DNA of 61,856 bases from Cypionkella sp. (GTDB taxonomy: Bacteria > Pseudomonadota > Alphaproteobacteria > Rhodobacterales > Rhodobacteraceae): assembly GCF_028290025.1 (NCBI RefSeq), contig NZ_JAQGKQ010000111.1:1-61856 (forward strand), in the 5' to 3' direction. The notes below the pieces were generated by a model. It had not been told where the DNA came from and searched no databases. It was given only the letters and a program-made list of their open reading frames with translations. The translations under genes and the position numbers were made by a program. Within the stretch, counting starts at the first letter, position 1; each line of letters begins with the position of its first letter. Shown here in pieces: positions 34,210 to 42,092 of this stretch.

Positions 34210-34314
34210 ATGCCGAAAATCATCATTTGCTGCGCGATCACCGGGTCGGTTCATACGCCGTTTAAGGCTCGCTTTAAGGTCGGGCTGGCAAGTCGGCGCG
34301 AGGTGGTATTTTGA
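34210..34314 (+). pseudogene. Remnant of a DUF849/BKACE (3-keto-5-aminohexanoate cleavage enzyme) gene, N-terminus only
   Basis: An ATG preceded by GGGAG at a proper distance starts MPKIIICCAITGSVHTP, which matches the near-invariant beginning of the beta-keto acid cleavage enzyme family (usually [K]-V-I-I-T-C-A-V/L-T-G-A-x-H-T-P). After this the frame continues with unrelated residues and stops at 34312. The intact enzyme is about 270-310 residues, so all but the first 17 recognisable residues are lost. The stop overlaps the TTG start of the GNAT gene. Most likely a large deletion fused the old start to the present sequence. Confidence 0.6.
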
Positions 34315-34781
34315 TCTCATATCGGCGGGCGGTGGCGAGCGATGTGGCGTTGATCCACGCGATGCTGTCCGAGATGGCAGAGGCCGAGGATGGCGTGATC
34401 GGCGGCGGCACTGATGGGTTGTTGCAGCACGGCTTTGGGCCAGAGCCTAAGTTTCGCGTGGTGCTGGCGGAAGAACACGGTGTGGCGCTGGGGTTTTGTC
34501 TGTTTCTGCCGGAGTATTCGAGCTGGCGCGGCGCCATGGGCCTGTTTGTGCAAGACATTTACCTGCGGCACGCGGCGCGCGGTAAGGGGATGGGGCGCGG
34601 GCTATTGGCCGCAGCGCTGACTGAGTCGCAAGATTGGCAGCCCAGCTTCTTAGCCTTAATGGTGAAGCGCAGCAATGTTATGGCGGTTGGGTTTTATGAG
34701 ACCTTGGGCTTTGTTCTGCGGGACGCATCCGATCCATTCATACTAGAGGGAGCGGGCTTCAGCGCCCTGATGCAACCATGA
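34311..34781 (+). CDS. GNAT family N-acetyltransferase
   Basis: A 156-residue acetyltransferase. The acetyl-CoA-binding motif is DIYLRHAARGKGMGRGLLAA (R-G-x-G-x-G, near residues 91-105), and the C-terminal SNVMAVGFYETLGFVLRD is motif B. It resembles the diamine/amino-acid N-acetyltransferase group (GNAT with a SSWRGAMGLFVQDIYL segment). The start is TTG at 34311, with AGGTGG about 8 bases upstream; no ATG or GTG alternative exists near the N-terminus. It lies between two gene remnants. The substrate (polyamine or thialysine-like) is a family-based guess. Confidence 0.9.
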   Translation: MISYRRAVASDVALIHAMLSEMAEAEDGVIGGGTDGLLQHGFGPEPKFRVVLAEEHGVALGFCLFLPEYSSWRGAMGLFVQDIYLRHAARGKGMGRGLLAAALTESQDWQPSFLALMVKRSNVMAVGFYETLGFVLRDASDPFILEGAGFSALMQP

Positions 34782-34954
34782 TTGCGGTTTTTAACGACGC
34801 GGAGCGGGCGCATGATCCGCAGTTTGGGGTGCGAATAGCTTGGTGCTGGCAATGGGGTCGGACGCATTGGAAGGCGACGCTTTGCGGGCTTGACCGTGAC
34901 CACGCCGGGGTTTGCGGCGATCGGGCGGTGGAAGCGGTCTTGCGGGCTTGGTAA
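34778..34954 (+). pseudogene. Remnant of a histone-deacetylase-family (acetylpolyamine/acetoin-type) gene
   Basis: An ATG overlapping the GNAT stop by four bases gives MIAVFNDAERAHDPQF, like the start of HDAC-family amidohydrolases. In the +2 frame 34837-34890 reads SLVLAMGSDALEGDALRA, matching the family's late segment (usually L-V-V-S-L-G-x-D-x-x-E-G-D). In the +1 frame 34890-34934 reads LTVTTPGFAAIGRW, again colinear with the same region. The catalytic core of about 250 residues between is gone, and two frameshifts separate the pieces. This is a decayed gene that once overlapped the acetyltransferase gene, so acetylation and deacetylation were probably paired here. Confidence 0.7.
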
Positions 34955-34976
34955 GCTGTATCGGCGGAAAAGTTGA

Positions 34977-35012
34977 AGCCTCGGGCGGGGATATTAAAGC
35001 CGAGAGGATGAC
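34977..35012 (+). repeat. Dispersed GGGATATTT element, copy 7 (degenerate)
   Basis: GCCTCGGGCGGGGATATTA followed by GCCGAGAGGATGACC, about 14 bases past the stop of the minus-strand phosphatase gene. Confidence 0.75.
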
Positions 35013-35025
35013 CGAAGGGCCGCGT

Positions 35026-35607
35026 TCAGGCGGGGATTTCGGTGACTGTTCGATCCGGACCTAACGCATAAAATGCGTCTTGCGGCACTGGCAGCGTGTA
35101 GCTTTCCGCCTCGGTCAGCCCAGCCCATTGCGCGCGAATGACCCGGCCAACGACGGCATGAGCCACGATGATTTTGACCGGCGCTGGATCGGATTTGATC
35201 TCAGCCATAGCGGCCATCAGACGGGTCGCGAAGGTGGCGTAGTTTTCGCCGTCGGGTGAGTGAAACCACCAAGCCTCGGCTGGAACTGAAAGCCGCAGGA
35301 CGGGGTGAGCGGCGTCGATATCGGCGTCAGTTTTGCCATCCCAAGACCCCATGCCGATCTCTTTCAGACGCGGATCAAGCGTGATGGCTGGGTTGCCGAG
35401 TTCCGCAGCGATCAGTCGTGCCGAATGCTGGGCACGGCCTAAGGGGCTGGCAACGATGCGAAAATCCGGCAGCTTCATCGCAGCAAGGCGGCGGCCCATC
35501 GCGGTCGCCTGAGCTTGGCCCAACGGGGTGAGGTTGCTGTCAACCTGACCCTGACGACGGCCGACGGCGTTGAATTCGGTTTGACCATGACGGCAAAGAT
35601 AGATCAC
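35026..35607 (-). CDS. Histidine phosphatase family protein
   Basis: A 193-residue phosphoglycerate-mutase-like phosphatase. The catalytic RHG motif is at residues 6-8 (MIYLCRHGQTEFN), the second Arg in ASPLGRAQHSA, Glu in RLKEIGMGSWDG and the distal catalytic His in IIVAHAVVGR. It is probably a broad small-molecule phosphatase; specificity cannot be inferred. It is downstream of gap on the same strand with a 64-base gap, so co-transcription is possible. Confidence 0.93.
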   Translation of the reverse strand: MIYLCRHGQTEFNAVGRRQGQVDSNLTPLGQAQATAMGRRLAAMKLPDFRIVASPLGRAQHSARLIAAELGNPAITLDPRLKEIGMGSWDGKTDADIDAAHPVLRLSVPAEAWWFHSPDGENYATFATRLMAAMAEIKSDPAPVKIIVAHAVVGRVIRAQWAGLTEAESYTLPVPQDAFYALGPDRTVTEIPA

Positions 35608-35671
35608 GCCAATTCACCTTGCCGAATGTTGCGTAAGGACTGCTCGCCGCAGCGAGCGATGAAAAAGTATT

Positions 35672-36646
35672 TCAGCACCGCGCCATCCGTGCAGCAATAT
35701 CGAGCATACGGTTGGAAAAACCCCATTCGTTGTCATACCAACCAAACACCCGCAGCATACCACCTTTGGTCACGCGGGTCTCTGGCAGCGCCATTACAAT
35801 GCTTTCAGGACGGGCCCGCAGATCGGTGGAGACGAGGGCTTTCATCGTCGCGCCAATGACGCCACCTGCGGCAGACAGCGCAGCATTCACCTCGGACACC
35901 GTGGTCGCGCGTTCGGTCATCACGGCGAGATCGACCGCAGATACCGATGCTGTCGGCACGCGCACAGCAGAGCCTTCGATCCGTCCGGCGATCTGCGGCA
36001 GCACCTGGTCCAAAAGCCGTTGTGCCGAAGTGGTCGTCGGCACCATCGACAAAGCAGCGGCACGCGAACGGGCGAAATCGGCGGCAGGGGCATCTACCGT
36101 CGGCTGACTGCCGGTATAACAGTGAATCGTCGTCATCGAACCGGTGACAACGCCCCAATTCTCGTGGATCAGCCGCGCCAACGGAGCCAACGCATTGGTG
36201 GTGCAAGAGGCGTTTGAGACGATTTGCTGCGTCGTCAGTTCTGCGTCATTCGCACCGAGAACAACAGTCAGATCGGCGGCTTTGGCAGGGCCGGATATCA
36301 GCACCTTGCGGGCACCGCCTCGCAGGCCACGCGTCGCCATTTCACGCGCATCGGCGCGGCCGGTGCATTCCAGCACCACGTCTACGCCCTTCAGCGCCAG
36401 ACTGGAAATATCGGGCGTGCGGTGCAAAACGATTGCGTGACCGTCAATCAGCAAAGCGCCGCCTTCGAGGCTGACACGCCCCGGCCACGGGCCAAAAACC
36501 GAGTCAAACTCGAACAGATAGGCGCACATCTCGGGAGTGGCGATGTCGTTTATGCCAGTGATCGTAACCCCGGGCACAGCACCTTTCAAAGCCGCGCGTA
36601 GCACCGAGCGGCCAATACGACCGAAGCCGTTGATGAACAGGTTCAT
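35672..36646 (-). CDS. Glyceraldehyde-3-phosphate dehydrogenase, type I (divergent paralogue)
   Basis: A 324-residue GAPDH. The NAD-binding GFGRIGR is at residues 7-13, the Asp in GINDI (34) fits NAD preference, the catalytic Cys is Cys148 in SNASCTTN, and His175 is in TTIHCYTG. The C-terminal WYDNEWGFSNRMLD is conserved. Several usually invariant segments are altered (CYTGSQPTVDAP), so it is unlikely to be the main glycolytic enzyme. Erythrose-4-phosphate dehydrogenase is a less likely alternative. There is no pgk or tkt gene beside it. It lies between the IclR regulator and the phosphatase. Confidence 0.88.
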   Translation of the reverse strand: MNLFINGFGRIGRSVLRAALKGAVPGVTITGINDIATPEMCAYLFEFDSVFGPWPGRVSLEGGALLIDGHAIVLHRTPDISSLALKGVDVVLECTGRADAREMATRGLRGGARKVLISGPAKAADLTVVLGANDAELTTQQIVSNASCTTNALAPLARLIHENWGVVTGSMTTIHCYTGSQPTVDAPAADFARSRAAALSMVPTTTSAQRLLDQVLPQIAGRIEGSAVRVPTASVSAVDLAVMTERATTVSEVNAALSAAGGVIGATMKALVSTDLRARPESIVMALPETRVTKGGMLRVFGWYDNEWGFSNRMLDIAARMARC

Positions 36647-36789
36647 GCGCTTGCCCCTTCTGACGATTGGGCCAAGTCAGATCACGGGAGCCGGTGCCGT
36701 TCAATGGGTACGGCAGAGTTTTGATCAAATAAACGGCGCTAGTTTGGGCGGACCGGTTTTGGGGACCTGCGGCTTTGCTCAAGCCTTGC

Positions 36790-37608
36790 TTATTGCGGAA
36801 CTGCGCCGCCGATGGCTTCGGTGATTTGGTCAGCGGCGGCGCGGACAAGGCTGCCAAAACGCGTCGCATCAGACAGCCCCATACGGAAGCTTGGGCCCGC
36901 AATTCCGATCGCTGCAACGGGCTCACTGAAGGCGTTGAAAATCGGCGCCGCGACACCCCGCATGCCTTCAGCGCGCTCTTGATCGTCGATGGCAAAGCCG
37001 CGGCTGCGGCTGCGGGAAAGGTCACGCTCGAGGCTTTCAATGCTGGAAAGCGAAAGCGTGGTGGCGCGAGCAAGTCCCTTGCGTTTGAGGATTTCGGCGG
37101 TTTTTCTCTCGGGATACCAAGCCAGCAGGGCTTTGCCAGGGGCACAAAGATGCATCAGGCCCGTGGTGCCGGGTGGAAAAAACGCGCGTAAGTCGGCGGT
37201 GGTTTCGACCTGCGCTAAAAACAGCACTTCTCCGGCGGCTTCAATGCCGAGGCTGACGGTTTCTCCGGTGGCAACCATCAGCGACTCCATCGGCGCACGG
37301 GCGCGTTCGGTGACTTTGGTGCGCTTAAGGAAGGCTGATGCAGCGCGAAAGGTACCGGGGCCGATGTGCCAAACTTGCCCGGGGTCTTCGAGCTCTACCA
37401 TGCCGTGACGTTGCAAAGTGACGAGCGCGCGAAAAACGGTCGCGACAGGCAGCGCGCTTTGTTCGGTCAACTCAGACAGCGTCAGGCCAGCACTGTCCGC
37501 CAGCAGTTTCAACAATCCCAGTGCGCGGTCGAGAGCTTGTACCGTATTCTGCTCGGTCTTGTCCGTGGTTGACTTCGGGCGGCCGCGCAGACGGGGAGGG
37601 TTGGACAT
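36790..37608 (-). CDS. IclR family transcriptional regulator (BhcR-like by context)
   Basis: A 272-residue regulator. The winged HTH (about residues 22-85) reads VQALDRALGLLKLLADSAGL, then LSELTEQSALPVATVFRALVTL. The effector domain follows, with FFPPGTTGLMHLCAPGKALLAW and RGFAIDDQERAEGMRGVAAPIF as in the IclR family. In Paracoccus-type bacteria an IclR protein, BhcR, controls the beta-hydroxyaspartate cycle genes from a divergent position. Here the divergent gene is a BhcC-like aldolase, so BhcR is the best guess, with glyoxylate as possible effector. Confidence 0.88.
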   Translation of the reverse strand: MSNPPRLRGRPKSTTDKTEQNTVQALDRALGLLKLLADSAGLTLSELTEQSALPVATVFRALVTLQRHGMVELEDPGQVWHIGPGTFRAASAFLKRTKVTERARAPMESLMVATGETVSLGIEAAGEVLFLAQVETTADLRAFFPPGTTGLMHLCAPGKALLAWYPERKTAEILKRKGLARATTLSLSSIESLERDLSRSRSRGFAIDDQERAEGMRGVAAPIFNAFSEPVAAIGIAGPSFRMGLSDATRFGSLVRAAADQITEAIGGAVPQ

Positions 37609-37686
37609 GGGCTGAGACCTTTAGGCAGCACCGCGACGGCGCAATTCGACAGGATGCAGACGCAGCGTAGCACGAATCAGGCTGGG

Positions 37687-37701
37687 CGAAAAAAACTTTC
37701 G
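37687..37701. promoter_or_regulatory. Candidate IclR operator
   Basis: CGAAAAAAACTTTCG is an inverted repeat (CGAAA-N5-TTTCG) in the 165-base gap between the divergent iclR and bhcC-like genes. Its 15-bp length fits IclR-type sites. Assignment is by position only. Confidence 0.4.
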
Positions 37702-37773
37702 GGGGGACGCGCGGAAGGTGGCCAAGCTGCCGGATTTAGGCGACGTTGAGCGGATATATGCAGGAGACGGCGG

Positions 37774-38925
37774 ATGGATTTCAGCGGGTTTGAGGTAGGT
37801 TACGACATCCCGGCGCTGCCCGGTATGACCGAGGCCGAGGTGCAAACGCCTTGCTTGGTGCTCGATCTTGACGCTTTGGAGCGCAATATCGTCAAGATGG
37901 GCGACGCGGCGCGGGCTATGGGGGTGCGTCACCGGGTGCACGGCAAGATGCACAAATCAGTGGATGTGGCGCTGTTGCAGGCCCGGTTGGGCGGGTCTTG
38001 CGGAGTGTGTTGCCAGAAAGTGTCTGAAGCCGAGGCGTTCGTGCGCGGCGGGGTGATGGACATTTTGGTGTCCAATCAGGTGACGGACCTTGCGAAGATA
38101 GACCGCCTGGCGCGGCTGGTACTGCGGGGCGCGCGGGTGATTGTTTGCGTTGATGATGCGGGCAATGTGGCGGATCTATCAGCTGCGGCGGTGCGGCACG
38201 GCGTTGTTGTGGAATGTCTGGTTGAGATGGATGTGGGTGCGGGACGGTGTGGGGTGCAGGGCGCGCAGGCGGTGGTTGGGCTGGCGCAGGCAATTGCGGG
38301 CACCGATGGGCTGCGGTTTTCGGGCGTGCAGGCGTATCAGGGTTCGATGCAGCACATGACTTCGTTTGCCGACCGCAAGGCCGCGACAGAGGTTGCGGTG
38401 GCAAAGGTTCGCGTGGCTGTGGCGGCGCTGCGCGGTGTTGGGCTGGAGTGCGATATTATCGGCGGGGCGGGTACGGGAAGTTGGCCGTTAGAAGCGGGCT
38501 CGGGGGTTTATAATGAACTTCAGTGCGGCTCTTATGCGTTCATGGACGCTGATTACGGTCGGGTGTTGGATCAGGATGGGCGGCGGTTTGATGCTGGTGT
38601 CTGGGAAAACGCGCTGTTTGTGCTGACCTCGGTGATCAGTCATGTGCGGCCGAATTGGGCGGTTTGCGATGCGGGGTTGAAGGCTCTGGCGGTGGATTCG
38701 GGGCTGCCGGTGGTGTTCGGGCGTGAGGGGCTGGAATACTTGCGCTGCTCAGACGAGCATGGTGAGATCAGCGATCCTGCCGGTGCCCTGAAGATCAACG
38801 ATAAGCTGCGCTTGGTGCCTGGGCATTGCGATCCGACCTGCAATTTACATGATTGGTATGTTGGGGTCAGGGCTGGCCGGGTTGAGGTGGTCTGGCCGAT
38901 TTCGGCGCGTGGCAAGGTATTTTGA
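37774..38925 (+). CDS. bhcC: D-threonine aldolase family, 3-hydroxyaspartate aldolase-like (BhcC-like)
   Basis: A 383-residue PLP enzyme with an N-terminal alanine-racemase-like barrel. The PLP lysine lies in HRVHGKMHKSVD, GxGRCG in VGAGRCGVQG, and the divalent-metal ligands are the His and Asp in VPGHCDPTCNLHDWY. FSGFEVGYDIPALPGM and LNDKLRLVPGHCDPTCN-like segments closely match my memory of Paracoccus BhcC, which cleaves/forms (2R,3S)-beta-hydroxyaspartate from glycine and glyoxylate. A good ribosome-binding site (GGAGACGG) precedes the ATG. The partner genes bhcA, bhcB and bhcD are not adjacent, so a full cycle is not shown; a general D-threo-3-hydroxyaspartate aldolase is the alternative. 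Confidence 0.85.
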   Translation: MDFSGFEVGYDIPALPGMTEAEVQTPCLVLDLDALERNIVKMGDAARAMGVRHRVHGKMHKSVDVALLQARLGGSCGVCCQKVSEAEAFVRGGVMDILVSNQVTDLAKIDRLARLVLRGARVIVCVDDAGNVADLSAAAVRHGVVVECLVEMDVGAGRCGVQGAQAVVGLAQAIAGTDGLRFSGVQAYQGSMQHMTSFADRKAATEVAVAKVRVAVAALRGVGLECDIIGGAGTGSWPLEAGSGVYNELQCGSYAFMDADYGRVLDQDGRRFDAGVWENALFVLTSVISHVRPNWAVCDAGLKALAVDSGLPVVFGREGLEYLRCSDEHGEISDPAGALKINDKLRLVPGHCDPTCNLHDWYVGVRAGRVEVVWPISARGKVF

Positions 38926-39018
38926 AGCAGTGCCACGCGTGGACAGGGCCTCGTTCTATATAGATCAGTGGGTTAGCATGGCCCTGTTAAGCGTCTGTTA
39001 AGCTTTGACACAACGCCT

Positions 39019-39052
39019 AAAAAAAAACGCCTGGGCAAAAACCCAGGCGTTT
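39019..39052 (-). terminator. Rho-independent terminator of the YjbE-like gene
   Basis: AAACGCCTGGG and CCCAGGCGTTT form an 11-bp stem with a 6-base loop. On the minus strand the stem runs into a T-run of nine. It lies about 35 bases past the stop of the small gene at 39088, implying strong termination. Confidence 0.92.
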
Positions 39053-39087
39053 AGACTTAGCGCAACTACCCCGAAGGGCAGAAACGA

Positions 39088-39321
39088 TTATTCAGTGGTC
39101 GTGGTCGAGGACGAGTCATCGTCGTCGTTCGACAGAACTGCTGCAGCAACAAGCACGCCGCCACCGATAACAGCCCAAAGCGGCAGAGCCGACGAGGAAG
39201 TGTTTTCTTCGACGACAACAGGTGCCACTTCGACGATTGGCTCAACCAGGCCACCAGCGAAGGCAGAGGTCGAAGCCAGAACGAGCGAGGAAGCAACAAC
39301 GAAGGAAGCGATCTTATTCAT
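39088..39321 (-). CDS. Small exported Ser/Thr-tailed protein, YjbE/GfcA-like
   Basis: A 77-residue protein with a signal peptide (MNKIASFVVASSLVLASTSAFA), a Val/Glu-rich stretch, a membrane segment (LPLWAVIGGGVLVAAAVLS) and an acidic-threonine tail, NDDDDSSSTTTTE. This design (signal peptide, Gly/Ala/Val helix, D-rich then T-rich end) is that of E. coli YjbE and GfcA, which accompany YjbF/GfcB and YjbH/GfcD in exopolysaccharide operons. The next genes upstream are yjbF and yjbH, which supports this. GGAGAA precedes the ATG, an AT-rich probable promoter lies in 39322-39399, and a strong terminator follows, so it may be expressed separately and highly. Confidence 0.72.
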   Translation of the reverse strand: MNKIASFVVASSLVLASTSAFAGGLVEPIVEVAPVVVEENTSSSALPLWAVIGGGVLVAAAVLSNDDDDSSSTTTTE

Positions 39322-39399
39322 GTAAATTCTCCGATTACAGCATGATGTGATTTATCATATAGATGTGAACATTAAAAGAAAAGTCTGCCTCAAGTAAAT

Positions 39400-39987
39400 T
39401 CATTTAGCTTTTCGTTCAACCGCGACATATCCGACACCCTGTGACACCCATTGCCGCGATTTGCTTATAGAATCGGCAGAATCAAACCAAAATTGATTGC
39501 GAATGGAACCAATATCGGCGGTGCAATCTTCGGTAACATGACCAGCATCGGCAGGATCGCGCGCAACCGTGCAAGCATAGCGATGCCTGAACATGGTGTC
39601 TGTTCCGTCCATATCATAATAGCTGCGCTGATGTGGAGCGCCTGCGCGCAAAGTCGCCACGCTGGGTGCCTCTGCTGACATCAGATCGCGGCCAAAACCG
39701 CGCGTGCCGATCAAGATTCCATTGCGCAAGAACGCTTGCGAACCGTCCTTTGAGGCGTAGATCGTCACCCCGTCGCGGACCTGCAGTTGTGACATCGGAA
39801 ACTTTATCCCGAGCGACACCATGGTCATCCAGATTTGCGGAGCGTCCTTGCCGGGTTTGACCATTGGCGCTGTGGCGGCGTTGGTGCCCATGACGGTTCC
39901 GACGGTTTTTTGCACTATCGGTGTGGCACAGCCAGCGAGCGTCAGACACGCGGCGAAAAGAACGGGCATTCTGCGGCGCAAGGTCAT
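39400..39987 (-). CDS. YjbF/GfcB family outer-membrane lipoprotein
   Basis: A 195-residue lipoprotein: signal peptide MTLRRRMPVLFAACLTLAGC with the lipobox LAGC. The YjbF fold is marked by PQIWMTMVSLGIKFPM, DGVTIYASKDGSQAFLRNGI and GTRGFGRDLMSAEAPS. E. coli YjbF/GfcB proteins are involved in export or assembly of group-4 capsule-like polysaccharide. Its ATG overlaps the yjbH stop by four bases, so the two genes are coupled. Confidence 0.9.
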   Translation of the reverse strand: MTLRRRMPVLFAACLTLAGCATPIVQKTVGTVMGTNAATAPMVKPGKDAPQIWMTMVSLGIKFPMSQLQVRDGVTIYASKDGSQAFLRNGILIGTRGFGRDLMSAEAPSVATLRAGAPHQRSYYDMDGTDTMFRHRYACTVARDPADAGHVTEDCTADIGSIRNQFWFDSADSISKSRQWVSQGVGYVAVERKAK

Positions 39988-42092
39988 CTCCAGAACCGCC
40001 CCCAGGCGGCATCAAGGTCGGATTTCTGGTATTTTCGCACGGTTTCATACAGCCGACCATCCACATCGAGCCGTGCGCCACCGTCGCGCAGCAATGGTCG
40101 TATCGTCAACTTGCCAGATTTTTGCGTGGCTTGGCCGGTCAGGAACGAAAGTGGCAGTTCGACGCGGAGACCCTTGTCAAAAGAGCCTTCGCCAAAAGTA
40201 TCAAACGGCACATCGGTCAAGGTTGCGAACGCGCCTACCTTGATTCCATTGGCAAACTCGCGGTCCAGTGCCAAAGTAGCACCGTAATCGCCGGCAAGGT
40301 ATCGGCCCATATCAAGCCGCGCGTGATAACCGCCGGCAAAGCTGTAGTAGCCCGAGACATGGCCAGTCACGACGTTGTAGTCCTGAAAGCCAAACAGCTG
40401 ATTAAAGTCGCGCTGTTGGACGTAATTGATCTCTGCGCCAATCGCATAGGGTTTGTCGGTCTTCTGCCACAACAACTCGGCCGAGACGCCGCCGTACATC
40501 CGTTCAAGATAGCCGACGGTAAGGCGGCTATAAAGCTCGGGGCCGGGTTTGGCATACCAAGCCAAGGTCAGCTTTTGAATCGCCGGATCACCCTCGGTCG
40601 CGTAAATGTCGGCGTTGCTGCGGACGGGCCGCAGTTCGGTGTTGGAGTCGAAGCTGCCCTTCTCAATCCCCGAAACAATTTTCTTGGTGATTGCGGTGGA
40701 AAGAATCAGGCCCGGCGCGATGTCATAAGTTGCGGTAAGGCGCAGACCAAGGTCAATCTGAACCGGCTTACCGGGGTCGAACAAACTGCTCGAGGCATAG
40801 GGCGCTATGCCCCATTTGAAGCGCGGATAAAGCCCGTCAGAGCGAATGGAACCCGGCGGCAGCGCGGCGGCTGCGGGCAGGAATTGAGTGCGTTGCTCCA
40901 TGGCGACATCTTGGCCGGGGGCAAACTCAAGCGCCTCCAGGTCGGCCCGTTTGATCACCACCGTCGATAGCGGCACGCCTTGCGCCATTGGCACGATCTC
41001 AAACGTTTGCACCGAAGCGGGCATGGTGGCTGCAAGCGCGCGTGCGGTGCGGCCAATGGCTTGCGGCGCATTGTCGAGCGTGGTGTTGCGGATGCGCAGA
41101 TGCACACGGCTTGGCGAAATGGCGATGGTTTCGATGGTGATACCGTCGCGCGTCAGGATAGCTTGGGTCTGGTCACGCATCGCGGTCTGGCTGCCGCGGT
41201 CATTGACCCAGTTTGGATCCCAACTTTTGGCAGCGGCGCGCGTCGTTACGGGCAATGGGCCGGGGCCAACACTGCCGCCGCGCGGACTTTTCTTCGGGTC
41301 GAGCACGAATTGCGCCGCGAATCCGATTTTCGAGCCATAAAGCGAATACAAACCGAGACGCACAGTATTGCCGAGATTGTATTCCACGCCAAAGTTAAAC
41401 GGGCTGTTGCGGTCGAAGGTGCTGCGCTTGGTGGCTTCTTCAACATAATCGTCCGAAGAATATTCGGCCTTGAGCGACCATTGCTTGTTCAGCTGCCATT
41501 CGACGCCCGCGAAGGGGGCTACGTCACCGCGAAACCACTGACCCGAGCGTGGCTTGCCGCCAAGGCCGAAATCAACTTTTGGACGATCCCCGAATGGCGC
41601 ACCGATTGAGCCATACGTGCCATAGCGGCCCCAACCCAAACCAGCGGTGACCTTAACGCGATCGCCAAAAGTCTTGGTGGCCGCGATATATTCGCCGGCG
41701 AAGATGCCGGTGCCGATGATATCTTGCAACCCAACCGTGATCGCCGGGACATAGCGACCCTCACGCGTCACCTGAAAGCGCAAATCGAAGCTGCGGTCGT
41801 AATAGGTGGTGATGTCATTGGGATTGGCCTTGGTGTACCAATCCTTGACCGACGCATACCGAAAGCTACCCGACAGACGCGGCGTGATCTGAAACGTCAA
41901 CGTGTTGCGGCCGATTGGGCCGAACTGGGATTTCACAAAAGACAGCGTGCCGTCGCTTTGCTGATCGCCCGATGGCATGTCGATCAGGCCAGTGACACCC
42001 GCAAACGACAGACTTGGGCGCATCTCGGATTGCGCAGGCAAGGCCGCAAAACCGCAGAGCGCGCACAAAAATAGCGATTTCGATCGATTCAT
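39984..42092 (-). CDS. YjbH family exopolysaccharide outer-membrane protein
   Basis: A 702-residue exported protein (signal peptide MNRSKSLFLCALCGFAALPA). The N-terminal domain begins SLSFAGVTGLIDMPSGDQQS and the rest is rich in alternating beta strands, as in the predicted beta-barrels of the YjbH/GfcD family (DUF940). GTGIFAGEYIAATKTFGD and GSFRYASVKDW are recognisable family segments. It is a probable outer-membrane component for polysaccharide export. The downstream partner is yjbF; a yjbG homologue is missing from the cluster. Confidence 0.9.
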   Translation of the reverse strand: MNRSKSLFLCALCGFAALPAQSEMRPSLSFAGVTGLIDMPSGDQQSDGTLSFVKSQFGPIGRNTLTFQITPRLSGSFRYASVKDWYTKANPNDITTYYDRSFDLRFQVTREGRYVPAITVGLQDIIGTGIFAGEYIAATKTFGDRVKVTAGLGWGRYGTYGSIGAPFGDRPKVDFGLGGKPRSGQWFRGDVAPFAGVEWQLNKQWSLKAEYSSDDYVEEATKRSTFDRNSPFNFGVEYNLGNTVRLGLYSLYGSKIGFAAQFVLDPKKSPRGGSVGPGPLPVTTRAAAKSWDPNWVNDRGSQTAMRDQTQAILTRDGITIETIAISPSRVHLRIRNTTLDNAPQAIGRTARALAATMPASVQTFEIVPMAQGVPLSTVVIKRADLEALEFAPGQDVAMEQRTQFLPAAAALPPGSIRSDGLYPRFKWGIAPYASSSLFDPGKPVQIDLGLRLTATYDIAPGLILSTAITKKIVSGIEKGSFDSNTELRPVRSNADIYATEGDPAIQKLTLAWYAKPGPELYSRLTVGYLERMYGGVSAELLWQKTDKPYAIGAEINYVQQRDFNQLFGFQDYNVVTGHVSGYYSFAGGYHARLDMGRYLAGDYGATLALDREFANGIKVGAFATLTDVPFDTFGEGSFDKGLRVELPLSFLTGQATQKSGKLTIRPLLRDGGARLDVDGRLYETVRKYQKSDLDAAWGRFWR

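Noticed and set aside
34187..34414. 75-codon frame over the BKACE remnant and GNAT start
   Set aside because: Arg-rich composition without family resemblance; it is an out-of-frame reading of both recognised segments.
38987..39001. CtrA-like box as a promoter element of the YjbE-like gene or bhcC
   Set aside because: It lies downstream of both convergent genes, so it cannot control either start; kept only in the general note on CtrA-like boxes.
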